Position numbers and translations under genes: made by a program | NCBI GenBank assembly: GCA_949373155.1 | Contig: CASICK010000001.1 | Span: 124,001 to 188,000, forward strand | Length of the DNA stretch: 64,000 bases | Reading direction: 5' to 3' | DNA from: an uncultured Synechococcus sp. | GTDB taxonomy: Bacteria > Cyanobacteriota > Cyanobacteriia > PCC-6307 > Cyanobiaceae | Shown here: one piece after another, positions 54,344 through 63,666 of the stretch | Numbering within the stretch: the stretch's first letter is position 1 | Layout: each line of letters begins with the position of its first letter | The notes under the pieces: generated by a model | Database searches by the model: none | What the model saw: only the letters and a program-made list of their open reading frames with translations | What the model was told of the DNA's origin: nothing

Positions 54344-57300
54344 ATGACCCAACTCACCGGTTCCGATTGGCCCTATTGCGACAGCAGTGCACCTGCTGCG
54401 GTTGCCGGGGAAAAGGACGCATGTGGTGTGGGCTTTCTGGCACAGCTCCAGGGTGAGCGCAGTCATTGGGTGCTTCAACAGGCCCTTCGTGGTTTGGGTT
54501 GCATGGAGCACAGGGGGGGGTGTGGTGGCGATGGTGATTCCGGAGATGGCGCAGGAGTCCTGTGCGAAATCCCCTGGGAGTATCTGAGAGCGATTTGGCC
54601 AGAAGCCTCGAATGGAAACGGTCTCGGCATGATGTTTCTGCCAAGAGATCCCACCCTCCGTGCGGAAGCTCAGCGATTCTGTGATCAAGAGGCGCAGGCC
54701 CTTGGCCTGACCTCCGTTGGATGGCGAGAGGTTCCGATCGATGCAGGGGTGCTGGGTCCGCTTGCACGTGAAACAGCACCTGTGATTCAGCAGTGGTTGG
54801 TTCACAGGGCTGTTGATGCAGATGCCCTGGAATCCTTGCTGTTGCGCCTGCGCCGTCGAGTGGGGGCGAGGGTGCGCCAGGAATTTGGTGCCAAGGGTGC
54901 TCGCGACTTTTATGTCGCGTCCCTGAGTGGTCGAACCGTTGTGTACAAGGGGATGGTCCGCTCCGAGGTTCTCGCCCAGTACTACGCCGATCTGCGTGAC
55001 CCTCGCTTTGCTGTGAGTTTTGCGGTTTACCACCGCCGTTTCAGCACCAATACGCTTCCCCGCTGGCCGTTGGCTCAGCCGATGCGCCTTTTGGGTCACA
55101 ACGGAGAAATCAATACGTTGTTGGGCAATCTCAACTGGGCTAAGGCATCAGAAGCTGGCCTGGAAGACGTATGGGGCGACGCTGCTGCCGACTTGATCCC
55201 GGTTGTGAATCCAGATTTCAGCGACTCAGCCAATCTCGATGCCACGCTTGAGCTGATGGTTCGCAGTGGACGCTCCATCACCGACAGCTTGATCACTTTG
55301 GTGCCGGAAGCATTCCGCAATCAGCCCGATCTTGATAGCCGTCCTGAGATCACGGCAATGTACGAATTCAATGCAGGGATTCAAGAGCCATGGGATGGCC
55401 CAGCGTTGTTGGTGTTTGCCGATGGGAAGCGCGTGGGCGCGACCTTGGATCGCAATGGGCTGAGGCCTGCGCGTTGGTGCACAACGGCTGATGGGTTCGT
55501 GATCATGGGATCTGAGACCGGAGTGGTGGATCTCAGCGGAAAGACGGTTGTGGAAAAAGGGCGCTTAGGTCCAGGTCAGATGGTGGCCGTTGATCTTGAG
55601 CGCGGTGAGCTCTTGACCAATTGGGCAGTGAAGGAAGACGCAGCCAAACGTTTTCCCTACGGCGATTGGTTGAAACAGCATCGTCGCTCGGTTTCGGCTC
55701 AGCCTTGGACGCAGGATTGCCACATCAGTGAGCTTGATTTGCTGCGCTTGCAGACAGCGATGGGCTTCACCGCAGAAGATCTCGATCTTGTGATTGAGGA
55801 CATGGCAGGTCTTGGCAAGGAGCCCACTTATTGCATGGGAGATGACATCCCTTTAGCGGTCCTCTCCGACAAGCCTCACCTTCTCTACGACTACTTCAAG
55901 CAGCGCTTCGCTCAAGTCACCAATCCACCAATTGATCCCCTGCGAGAGAAATTGGTGATGAGCTTGGAGATGCACTTGGGGCAGAGGCGGCCTGCTGTGA
56001 AGCCTCAGGCAGAGGCCGCAGCATTGATTCACCTCGATACTCCAGTGCTTAATGAGGCGGAGCTGACCGCTCTGTCTCACCAAGGGCTAGCGGTGCGATC
56101 CCTCTCCACCCAGGTTGCAGTGGAAGCCTGTGCCGGTGGGTTGCAGTTAGCAGTTGATGCGCTCTGCTTAAAGGCAGAACAGGCCGTGCGCGATGGCGCT
56201 CAAATTCTGGTGCTGTCTGACCGCGTTAATCCGGCTGAACAGTCGGCAGAACTCCTGGCCACCACAGTTGCGATGCCGGCTTTGCTTGCTGTCGGAGCGG
56301 TCCACCACCACTTATTGCGTCAGAAATTAAGACTCCACTGTTCGCTGGTTTCGGACACCGCTCAGTGTTGGAGCACCCATCACATGGCTTGCCTGATTGG
56401 TTACGGCGCAAGCGCTGTTTGTCCATGGCTCACCTGGGAGACCACACGCCATTGGCTTGCTCATCCCAAAACGCAGAAGCGGATCGAACAAGGCAAGTTG
56501 CAACCTTTGGATCCCGACAAGGCCCAGGCGAATGTGCGCTTGTCTCTTGAGAACGGTCTCCGCAAAATCCTCTCCAAAATCGGTATTTCGCTCCTGGCGA
56601 GCTATCACGGTGCTCAGATTTTTGAGGCCATCGGTCTAGGGGCCGATGTGATTCAAAAGGCTTTCGCGGGGACAACCAGTCGCGTTGCTGGGATGACGCT
56701 TTCAGAGCTTGCGAATGAAACGCTCTCGTTGCATGCCAAGGCTTTCCCTGAGCTGAATCGCAGCAAGCTTGAGTTCATGGGTTTTGTGCAATACCGAACG
56801 GGCGGGGAGTACCACCTCAATAGCCCTGAGATGTCGAAGGCTCTTCACAGTGCAGTGAAAGCTGGTCCTGGATACGACCACTTCTCCACCTACAAAACCC
56901 TGTTGGAAAACAGGCCGGTCACAGCCCTTCGCGATTTGCTCGAGTTCAAGCTGGCTGCGACGCCGTTGCCGCTGGATCAAGTGGAGAGCGCAGAAAGCCT
57001 GTGTACTCGCTTCTGTACAGGTGGCATGAGTCTGGGAGCTCTCTCAAGAGAAGCCCATGAGGTGTTGGCCGTGGCCATGAACCGTATTGGCGGAAAGAGC
57101 AATAGCGGTGAGGGTGGTGAGGACCCGATTCGTTTTCAGGTTCTTCATGATGTGGATGGAGACGGCCGCTCGTCATCTTTCCCCAGCATCGGTGGTCTCA
57201 GAAATGGTGACACCGCATGCTCTGCGATTAAGCAGATTGCTTCGGGCAGGTTTGGGGTGACAGCTGAATACTTGCGCAGCGGCAAGCAACTTGAGATCAA

Positions 57301-58942
57301 AGTGGCTCAGGGAGCTAAGCCTGGTGAAGGCGGCCAACTGCCTGGGCCAAAGGTGGACGAGTACATCGCTGGTCTGCGCAACAGCAAGGCCGGTGTGGCG
57401 CTGATTTCGCCTCCTCCTCACCACGACATTTATTCCATTGAGGATCTTGCTCAACTCATTCATGATCTGCACCAGGTGCATCCCAAAGCTCCTGTCAGTG
57501 TCAAGTTGGTGGCTGAGATTGGGATCGGCACGATCGCGGCTGGTGTGGCGAAGGCCAATGCTGATGTGATTCAGATTTCTGGTCACGATGGCGGCACGGG
57601 TGCATCGCCGCTGAGCTCGATTAAGCACGCGGGTAGTCCCTGGGAGCTCGGCCTGACTGAAGTGCATCGTTCTTTGTTGGAGAACGGATTGCGTGATCGT
57701 GTCTTGCTCCGTGCCGATGGTGGCCTCAAGACCGGCTGGGATGTGGTTGTCGCTGCCCTGCTCGGCGCAGAGGAATACGGCTTTGGGTCTGTGGCGATGA
57801 TTGCTGAGGGCTGCATCATGGCCCGTGTTTGTCACACCAATAACTGTCCCGTAGGCGTGGCCACTCAGAAAGAAGCTCTACGCAAACGCTTCACCGGTGT
57901 CCCCGAACACGTTGTGAATTTCTTCTGGTATGTGGCGGAAGAGGTACGTCAATTGTTGAGTGTCTTGGGAGTCGCTCGTCTTGAAGATTTGATTGGACGC
58001 AGCGAGCTGCTGCAGCCGCGTTCCGTCGAGCTTGAGAAGACCAAATGCGTCGATCTCTCCAGCTTGTTGGCTCCAGTGGGAGACGCCAACGACCGCTCCT
58101 GGCTCAAACACAGGTCTGAGGCCCATGGAAATGGTCCGATCCTTGAAGATCATCTCCTGGCTGATCGCGAGATCATGGATGCTGTCGAGAACCATGGTTC
58201 TCTCAGCCGCAATATCGACATCGTCAACACTGATCGCAGTGTTGGTGCACGATTCGCTGGAGAGATTGCTCAGCGCCATGGAAATCGTGGCTTTAAGGGC
58301 CAGCTGAATCTGAACTTCCGCGGAGCTGCCGGCCAAAGCTTTGGGGCCTTCCTTGTTCAAGGCATGACCATGCGCTTGGAGGGTGAGGCCAACGACTATG
58401 TGGGCAAAGGAATGAACAGTGGTCGGATCACTCTCGTGCCTGGTGATGGTGTCGCTAATCCAGGCGATCAGGTGATTCTTGGCAACACCTGTCTTTATGG
58501 CGCCACTGGCGGTGAGCTTTTTGCCCATGGTCGAGCTGGAGAACGCTTTGGCGTTCGCAACAGCGGAGCACGTGCCGTGGTGGAGGGAGCCGGGGACCAC
58601 TGTTGCGAATACATGACCGGAGGCGCGATTGTGGTGCTGGGAGGCACCGGTCGCAATGTGGGTGCCGGTATGACCGGCGGTGTGGCGTTCCTGTTGGATG
58701 AAGCTGGCGGCGTACAGGCCCGCGTGAATCCTGAAATCGTGGAGGTGGTCAGCATCACGACCCCACAACAGGAGTCCTTGCTGAAATCACTCCTTGAGGC
58801 TCATGTGAATACCACCTCCAGTGAGAAGGCCAAGGCCTTGCTTTCGGATTGGACCAACTCCAAGTCGTCCTTCAAGTTGTTGGTGCCCCCAAGCGAGCGA
58901 GCGGCAATGGGGCTTGAAGCGCGTGAGGTGGTTGCCGCCTGA
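54344..58942 (+). CDS. glsF: Ferredoxin-dependent glutamate synthase
   Basis: The 1532-residue enzyme makes two glutamates from glutamine and 2-oxoglutarate with electrons from photosynthetic ferredoxin. The propeptide ends before the catalytic Cys of EKDACGVGF (C27). The order is glutaminase domain, central domain, FMN/2-oxoglutarate barrel (IQISGHDGGTGASPLSS) with the 3Fe-4S motif in CIMARVCHTNNCPVG, and the C-terminal beta-helix (GDHCCEYMTGGAIVVLGGTGRNVGAGMTGG). Absence of a separate small subunit fits the ferredoxin type. The ATG at 54344 is chosen over an upstream frame start, which lacks family similarity. Confidence 0.97.
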   Translation: MTQLTGSDWPYCDSSAPAAVAGEKDACGVGFLAQLQGERSHWVLQQALRGLGCMEHRGGCGGDGDSGDGAGVLCEIPWEYLRAIWPEASNGNGLGMMFLPRDPTLRAEAQRFCDQEAQALGLTSVGWREVPIDAGVLGPLARETAPVIQQWLVHRAVDADALESLLLRLRRRVGARVRQEFGAKGARDFYVASLSGRTVVYKGMVRSEVLAQYYADLRDPRFAVSFAVYHRRFSTNTLPRWPLAQPMRLLGHNGEINTLLGNLNWAKASEAGLEDVWGDAAADLIPVVNPDFSDSANLDATLELMVRSGRSITDSLITLVPEAFRNQPDLDSRPEITAMYEFNAGIQEPWDGPALLVFADGKRVGATLDRNGLRPARWCTTADGFVIMGSETGVVDLSGKTVVEKGRLGPGQMVAVDLERGELLTNWAVKEDAAKRFPYGDWLKQHRRSVSAQPWTQDCHISELDLLRLQTAMGFTAEDLDLVIEDMAGLGKEPTYCMGDDIPLAVLSDKPHLLYDYFKQRFAQVTNPPIDPLREKLVMSLEMHLGQRRPAVKPQAEAAALIHLDTPVLNEAELTALSHQGLAVRSLSTQVAVEACAGGLQLAVDALCLKAEQAVRDGAQILVLSDRVNPAEQSAELLATTVAMPALLAVGAVHHHLLRQKLRLHCSLVSDTAQCWSTHHMACLIGYGASAVCPWLTWETTRHWLAHPKTQKRIEQGKLQPLDPDKAQANVRLSLENGLRKILSKIGISLLASYHGAQIFEAIGLGADVIQKAFAGTTSRVAGMTLSELANETLSLHAKAFPELNRSKLEFMGFVQYRTGGEYHLNSPEMSKALHSAVKAGPGYDHFSTYKTLLENRPVTALRDLLEFKLAATPLPLDQVESAESLCTRFCTGGMSLGALSREAHEVLAVAMNRIGGKSNSGEGGEDPIRFQVLHDVDGDGRSSSFPSIGGLRNGDTACSAIKQIASGRFGVTAEYLRSGKQLEIKVAQGAKPGEGGQLPGPKVDEYIAGLRNSKAGVALISPPPHHDIYSIEDLAQLIHDLHQVHPKAPVSVKLVAEIGIGTIAAGVAKANADVIQISGHDGGTGASPLSSIKHAGSPWELGLTEVHRSLLENGLRDRVLLRADGGLKTGWDVVVAALLGAEEYGFGSVAMIAEGCIMARVCHTNNCPVGVATQKEALRKRFTGVPEHVVNFFWYVAEEVRQLLSVLGVARLEDLIGRSELLQPRSVELEKTKCVDLSSLLAPVGDANDRSWLKHRSEAHGNGPILEDHLLADREIMDAVENHGSLSRNIDIVNTDRSVGARFAGEIAQRHGNRGFKGQLNLNFRGAAGQSFGAFLVQGMTMRLEGEANDYVGKGMNSGRITLVPGDGVANPGDQVILGNTCLYGATGGELFAHGRAGERFGVRNSGARAVVEGAGDHCCEYMTGGAIVVLGGTGRNVGAGMTGGVAFLLDEAGGVQARVNPEIVEVVSITTPQQESLLKSLLEAHVNTTSSEKAKALLSDWTNSKSSFKLLVPPSERAAMGLEAREVVAA

Positions 58943-58966
58943 TCCCTCCGTATCCTTCGTATCGCC

Positions 58967-59275
58967 ATGCCCTGGTTTATCAAGCAGGAAACGTTCGCCG
59001 CAGCGATGACATCGTTGTCGGTGGAGCAGCGTCGCGTTCATTGCCATGACCATCGCCGTTGGGTTGAAGCTCAACGGCTCGCAGGGTGTGCCATGGCCAG
59101 TGGTTTTCTTGTGGATGATCAACACAAGCCAGGTGGGGGAGGTTTATTGGTCTTCGAGGCCGAAAGCTACAAGGCAGCAAAAGCGTTCATCGCTGCCGAT
59201 CCAATGATCGCTAGGAACCTGGTGGACTGGACGCTCCATGAATGGAAGCCTATTGAGGGCAGTCTTCGCGCCTAG
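58967..59275 (+). CDS. YCII-related protein
   Basis: The 102-residue protein has the YCII domain pattern: a small ferredoxin-like fold with MPWFIKQETFAA, GGGLLVFEAESYKAAKAFIAADPMIARNLVDWTLHEWKPIEG. The conserved ADPM-like and W-KP segments mark the family, which includes EthD-like and chlorohydrolase-associated proteins of uncertain activity. It is 24 bases after glsF and may be co-transcribed with it. Confidence 0.85.
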   Translation: MPWFIKQETFAAAMTSLSVEQRRVHCHDHRRWVEAQRLAGCAMASGFLVDDQHKPGGGGLLVFEAESYKAAKAFIAADPMIARNLVDWTLHEWKPIEGSLRA

Positions 59276-59318
59276 CTCAGTCCTGGTCACTGCTGCTCTT
59301 GGTGTTGAGCTGGAGCGT

Positions 59319-60197
59319 TCAACGAGGGTGAATGGTCATCAGTTTCTGCACTTCCCCAGCGTGGTAACTGCTGCGCGTGAGTGGACTGCTAACCACTTGT
59401 AGAAATCCCAGTTCTTGTTCGCCCTTGAGGCGGTAGCTCTCGAACTGCTCCGGAGTGACGAACCGGTCCACGCTCAGGTGCTTGGGGCCTGGCGATAGAT
59501 ATTGGCCGATGGTGACGATGTCAACTCGGTGCTCACGTAGGTCGCGAAGCACCTCGATGACTTCCGTGTCGCTTTCTCCGAGGCCCACCATCAATCCCGA
59601 CTTGCTGTAAGACCGTGGCCAGCCATCACGAACCCGTTTGAGAAGTTCAAGGGAGCGTTCGTAGACCCCCTGCGGACGCGCTTGGCGATACAGCCGCGGC
59701 ACCGTTTCAATGTTGTGATTGAGCACGTGGGGTGATGCCTCCATCACGGTGGCTAGCGCATCCCAATTGCCACAGAAATCGGGAATGAGCAGCTCAATTG
59801 TGGTGAGGGGTGAATGTTGCTTCACCTGCTCGATGCAGGCCACAAATTGAGATGCGCCTCCGTCCTCAAGGTCGTCGCGGTTCACGGACGTGATCACAAC
59901 GTGTTTGAGCCCAAGCCGGGAGACCGCCTCCCCGAGCCGTTGAGGTTCGGTTGGGTCGAGTTCTCGGACGCTCTTGTCGAAGTCGATATCGCAGTAGGGA
60001 CACGCGCGGGTGCAGCCGGGCCCCATGATCAGGAACGTCGCGGTCCCTCCGGCAAAGCATTCGCCGATATTCGGGCAGCTTGCCTCCTGGCAAACAGTGT
60101 TCAGCTTGAGGTCCAGCAGCAGGTCGGCCACCTCGCCAATGCGCTCGCGCTGGGGGGCTTTGACGCGCAACCAGTCAGGTTTCTGAATGGACGTCAT
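59319..60197 (-). CDS. lipA: Lipoyl synthase
   Basis: The 292-residue radical SAM enzyme inserts two sulfurs into protein-bound octanoate. Both 4Fe-4S motifs are visible: [12 protein letters not shown] for the auxiliary cluster and CTRACPYC for the SAM cluster. The LipA segments [32 protein letters not shown] and the C-terminal SSYHAGEVQ are present. Some cyanobacteria have two lipA genes; this is one. It is divergent from tRNA-Pro. Confidence 0.97.
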   Translation of the reverse strand: MTSIQKPDWLRVKAPQRERIGEVADLLLDLKLNTVCQEASCPNIGECFAGGTATFLIMGPGCTRACPYCDIDFDKSVRELDPTEPQRLGEAVSRLGLKHVVITSVNRDDLEDGGASQFVACIEQVKQHSPLTTIELLIPDFCGNWDALATVMEASPHVLNHNIETVPRLYRQARPQGVYERSLELLKRVRDGWPRSYSKSGLMVGLGESDTEVIEVLRDLREHRVDIVTIGQYLSPGPKHLSVDRFVTPEQFESYRLKGEQELGFLQVVSSPLTRSSYHAGEVQKLMTIHPR

Positions 60198-60215
60198 CTT
60201 TTAAAGTCGCCTCAT

Positions 60216-60289
60216 CGGGATGTAGCGCAGCTTGGTAGCGCACTTCGTTCGGGACGAAGGGGCCGCAGGTTCGAATCCTGTCATCCCGA
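60216..60289 (+). tRNA. tRNA-Pro (anticodon CGG)
   Basis: A 74-nucleotide cloverleaf: acceptor CGGGATG/CATCCCG, D arm GCGC with loop AGCTTGGTA, anticodon stem CTTCG/CGAAG closing loop TTCGGGA with anticodon CGG, and T arm GCAGG-TTCGAAT-CCTGT. The discriminator is A and the CCA end is not encoded. It reads CCG codons. Confidence 0.95.
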
Positions 60290-60304
60290 CTCTATGAGTA
60301 GCGC

Positions 60305-62200
60305 TCAACTGAGTTCTGCGCCTGGATAGCCGCGCGGAGTCACCATTCGGACCCCCTCCAGTCTGCTGCTGCTGTTGCCGATGATCAAAACAGTAAGCAT
60401 GTCAATGGTTTCTACGGGCAAGCTGTCGAGCCGGCAGAACGAGACGTGTTCCTCCTGTCGACCTAATTGCCTTGCCATCACAACAGGTGCGGAGGCAGGG
60501 CGTTCAGTGAGCAGGATCTCCTTGGCACGTTGCAGCTGCCAATCACGTCCTTTGGAGCGGGGGTTGTAGAGCGCAACGACGAAATCGCCCTTGGCGGCTC
60601 CTTCTAGTCGTCGTTCAATCACTTCCCATGGGGTAAGGCGATCGCTCAAGCTCACGGTGCAGAAGTCATGCATCAGCGGTGCACCAGCTTTTGCCGCTGC
60701 TAGTTGTAGTGCGGAGATTCCTGGATGCACGGCAAAGCGAGGCCGGTCGTCCTCTGCTAAGTCCAGCCAGAGCTCAAGCGCGAGCCCGGCCATTCCATAA
60801 ATTCCGCTGTCGCCAGACGACACCAACGCCACGCGAACGCCCTGGCGAGCGAGGCTTAGAGCTTGCTGGCAGCGCTCCCTTTCCATGGTGAGTTGCCCAT
60901 CCAGCCGAATCTGATCCGGACGGCGCAGCGGTTCCAGTAAGTCGAGGTAGAGCCCGTATCCCACCCAGGCAGGACAGCGCGCTAGGGCACTGCGGGCTTC
61001 AGGAGTGAGGAGGGCCAGATCACCTGGCCCACTGCCGATGAGATGCAGTTCGCCCCGTTGAGGTGCATGGGCCTCCATGCTTTCGGCAATCGCCACGGTG
61101 ATGGCGCCGCGTTCCTCGTCGTTGGCGTGGGTGATTCGTTTGTGCAGCTTGAGTTGTGCGTTGGGCCCGGCACTCAGTAGTGCGGCTGCTTCTGCAACCG
61201 ATCCCGTTCCCATCTCTGCAGCAACCACCTTGGATGGGGTTGGCACCGGCACAGCATCTAATGCTGATGCTGTGTGCAAACGGAAGGGCCAATGGTGAAG
61301 CTGTGCGAGGTCTTGAAGCGCCCGTTCATCGCCCTTGCGATCGATGCTGCTCATGCCTGCAACGGCGGCCTCAGCCAGTCCCGCCTCCTCGAGGGCACTG
61401 CTTACAGCACGCTGGACAAGGTTCAAGCTTGTGTCGCGTTCGCAGCCAATTCCAAGCCAAAGGAGTGCTGGGTGCCATGTGCAGGCGCCCGCAAGGGCGA
61501 TGGATGTGCTGATCTCCAGCGCTGGAATTGCACTGTCTGAATTAGCACTGCCGGCCTCGGCATCAAGACCTAGGAGCTGGCTGGATTGAGCGGCTGAACT
61601 GCTTTGCCACAGCTTGCTCCCCATTGATTGGATGAGACGGGGTCCCTCTCCACGCGCCTGGGCCTTCATCAGTTGGGCCCAGCTGACGTTTGTTCCGCCG
61701 CGTTTCCATCCCCAAGCATGACCGAACACATCGGTTGCTAGACGGCCCGAAACAGCACTATCTCCGCTCAGAACCGCTTCCCCTCCAAGCATGGCGGCGA
61801 TCTCCTGGCTTAATTGTTCCGCACCAGCTTGGTGACCGCCAAGCAATGGGATCACTCTTTGTCCCTCTGCATCCAGAACCAAGACTGCAGGGTCACTTTC
61901 TTTGTCCTTCAACAGTGGAGCAATCAAACGGGTGACGGCACCTGTGGCTCCGATCACCATCAGCACTCCCCCCTCTTGCCAGTGCTGCTGGATCAACATC
62001 GCAGCTGAGTTCACCAGACAGGTTCCGTCTCGGTCAGCAATGGTGGCGGCTGCACCGGGAGTGAGTGCCAGTTGATCAGTGAGGCCAGATTGCTGAAGTC
62101 TTTGCATCAAAGGCCAGGCCCTCGAGGACAGACCTAGGGCCAATCGCCTGGCAGCGAACGGAGGAGAGGAGTCGTTCAGGACAGGAGTTTCGGAGGTCAA
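60305..62200 (-). CDS. CbiG-CobJ fusion (cobalt-precorrin-5A hydrolase / precorrin-3B C17-methyltransferase)
   Basis: The 631-residue protein joins two corrin-ring enzymes. The first ~370 residues resemble CbiG (LGLSSRAWPLMQRLQ, VMVIGATGAVTRLIAPLLKDKESDPAVLVLDAEGQRVIPLLGGHQAGA, LGIGCERDTSLNLVQRAV). The last ~245 residues are a CbiH/CobJ methyltransferase (GELHLIGSGPGDLALLTPEA, VALVSSGDSGIYGMAG, VHPGISALQLAAAKAGAPLMHDFCTVSLSDRLTPWEVI). It serves cobamide (pseudocobalamin in this group) synthesis. It is coupled to the upstream protein gene by a 4-base overlap. Confidence 0.93.
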   Translation of the reverse strand: MTSETPVLNDSSPPFAARRLALGLSSRAWPLMQRLQQSGLTDQLALTPGAAATIADRDGTCLVNSAAMLIQQHWQEGGVLMVIGATGAVTRLIAPLLKDKESDPAVLVLDAEGQRVIPLLGGHQAGAEQLSQEIAAMLGGEAVLSGDSAVSGRLATDVFGHAWGWKRGGTNVSWAQLMKAQARGEGPRLIQSMGSKLWQSSSAAQSSQLLGLDAEAGSANSDSAIPALEISTSIALAGACTWHPALLWLGIGCERDTSLNLVQRAVSSALEEAGLAEAAVAGMSSIDRKGDERALQDLAQLHHWPFRLHTASALDAVPVPTPSKVVAAEMGTGSVAEAAALLSAGPNAQLKLHKRITHANDEERGAITVAIAESMEAHAPQRGELHLIGSGPGDLALLTPEARSALARCPAWVGYGLYLDLLEPLRRPDQIRLDGQLTMERERCQQALSLARQGVRVALVSSGDSGIYGMAGLALELWLDLAEDDRPRFAVHPGISALQLAAAKAGAPLMHDFCTVSLSDRLTPWEVIERRLEGAAKGDFVVALYNPRSKGRDWQLQRAKEILLTERPASAPVVMARQLGRQEEHVSFCRLDSLPVETIDMLTVLIIGNSSSRLEGVRMVTPRGYPGAELS

Positions 62201-63666
62201 CGCTGGGTGCCATCGGGGTTCAATAGCTCCCGGGCTGATCCTCCCAGGGTGCTGGTTGGAGAAATTCTTTCTGGTTCGATGCTGATGATCGGTGCCCTTG
62301 ATGGGGTTTGGGGTTCCGGGGCGATGGGCTTGCTGGGTTCAGGTGAGGGTTCCGGAGGAGTCCCTTCTTTTGGAATGGGGACTTCTGCTGTGTCATCGCC
62401 TGTATCTGGCAATGCTTCTTCTGGCAATGACGTTGTTCTCGTTGCGTTTGTCTTCAAATTCTCGAGCTCAGCGAGCTCTTCCCCCACCGCTTCTCTGTCC
62501 AGAACCTTTTCATCTTTGCCTTGTTCACCCATGGCTTTTTCATCCACAGCCTCTTCATCCACAGCCTTTCCGTCTGTGGCGTCTTCCTTAAAGGCTTGCT
62601 CCTTTGGAGTCGCGGTCTCGGCGCCTTGCGCTTCAAGGATGTCTTCTTCACTCACGAACTCTTGCGTTGCGCTCGTTTCTTCAGGCTTGGCTTCACCCAG
62701 CAAACGGGCTATCTGAATGTCATTAAGGCTTGATTGCAACCAGATCGGTTTTGGGTTCTGCGGCTCAGGGACTGCTCTTAATTGGTTGTTGAACATTGGC
62801 TCGAGCGATTCACCGATCCCATTCAGCAACTCCATCTGAACGGTGTTGATCCCTTTGCGGTTGTCGATTCCCTGGAGCCAAAGGGCATCCTGCTGGTCCA
62901 CCACAAAGCTGTCATCGTTGACCGTGATGCGTAGGCGCCAGCGAGCATCTCCTGCTCTGAGGTTTTGAAGGGGAGCATTCCATACCAACCAATCGAGCAG
63001 CAAAGGGTTTTCACCCCCAAGCTCAGCCGGACTCACCACCGCCAGCCAAGGGGCGTCGCTTTTTGGCTGCGAACCCATCAGGGGCCGAAGCTGATCTACA
63101 GACCAATGCAAGCTGGCACCAGGAGTTTTGACGGCTTCTCCCCAGGGATAGGCCGCATAGGCCGTCAACCTGTGGCTCCCCGGACTCAAGGGGGGGAGTT
63201 CCAGCGTTACTCGGCTGCCGTTGAGTTCACTAAGACGGATTGGTGCTTGGTCATCAACTTGAATTGCGACGTGGGCTCCGAGCCCCAATTCGCGGTCGTT
63301 AGCGAGGGGCCAATCCTCGATTTTCAATTCCAGATTGAGTGGCCCACCCTTGAGTTGGCTCCCATCCAAGGGGCTGATGAGCGAGAGCTGGGGATGATGC
63401 TTGGCGAATGCTTGATGAAGCTGCTGAACCGCTCCAGGTGGCTCCACTTCTCGAAGACGGCCTGATGGGTTTTGGGTAGGAAGATTCGTGCCTTGATTAG
63501 GAGCGGACCCGGAGTTGGGCTGAGTGGCCCAAGGCAGGGGCGGAATGGCCAGCACTGGTTGTCCTGGACCACACAGGAGGATCAGTACGAACAGTGCTGC
63601 GAACCATCGGATGCTTGCGTGTCGCCGGCCCGATTTATCCATGGAGCGGAGAGGATGTGTCGACAT
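62197..63666 (-). CDS. Unrecognised exported or anchored protein with acidic tail
   Basis: The 489-residue protein (ATG at 63666) has a positively charged N-terminus and a hydrophobic stretch at about residues 21-40 (FAALFVLILLCGPGQPVLA), a signal peptide or anchor. A Ser/Pro/Gln-rich segment follows, then a region of about 250 residues (LSLISPLDGSQLKGGPLNLELKIEDWPLAND, YAAYPWGEAVK, PWLAVVSPAELGGENPLLLDWLVWNAP) that looks like a periplasmic beta-sandwich. The C-terminal 130 residues are low complexity and acidic (short VDEEAV-like repeats), then Pro/Glu-rich. I do not recognise the family. The 3' end overlaps cbiG-cobJ by 4 bases. Confidence 0.72.
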   Translation of the reverse strand: MSTHPLRSMDKSGRRHASIRWFAALFVLILLCGPGQPVLAIPPLPWATQPNSGSAPNQGTNLPTQNPSGRLREVEPPGAVQQLHQAFAKHHPQLSLISPLDGSQLKGGPLNLELKIEDWPLANDRELGLGAHVAIQVDDQAPIRLSELNGSRVTLELPPLSPGSHRLTAYAAYPWGEAVKTPGASLHWSVDQLRPLMGSQPKSDAPWLAVVSPAELGGENPLLLDWLVWNAPLQNLRAGDARWRLRITVNDDSFVVDQQDALWLQGIDNRKGINTVQMELLNGIGESLEPMFNNQLRAVPEPQNPKPIWLQSSLNDIQIARLLGEAKPEETSATQEFVSEEDILEAQGAETATPKEQAFKEDATDGKAVDEEAVDEKAMGEQGKDEKVLDREAVGEELAELENLKTNATRTTSLPEEALPDTGDDTAEVPIPKEGTPPEPSPEPSKPIAPEPQTPSRAPIISIEPERISPTSTLGGSARELLNPDGTQR

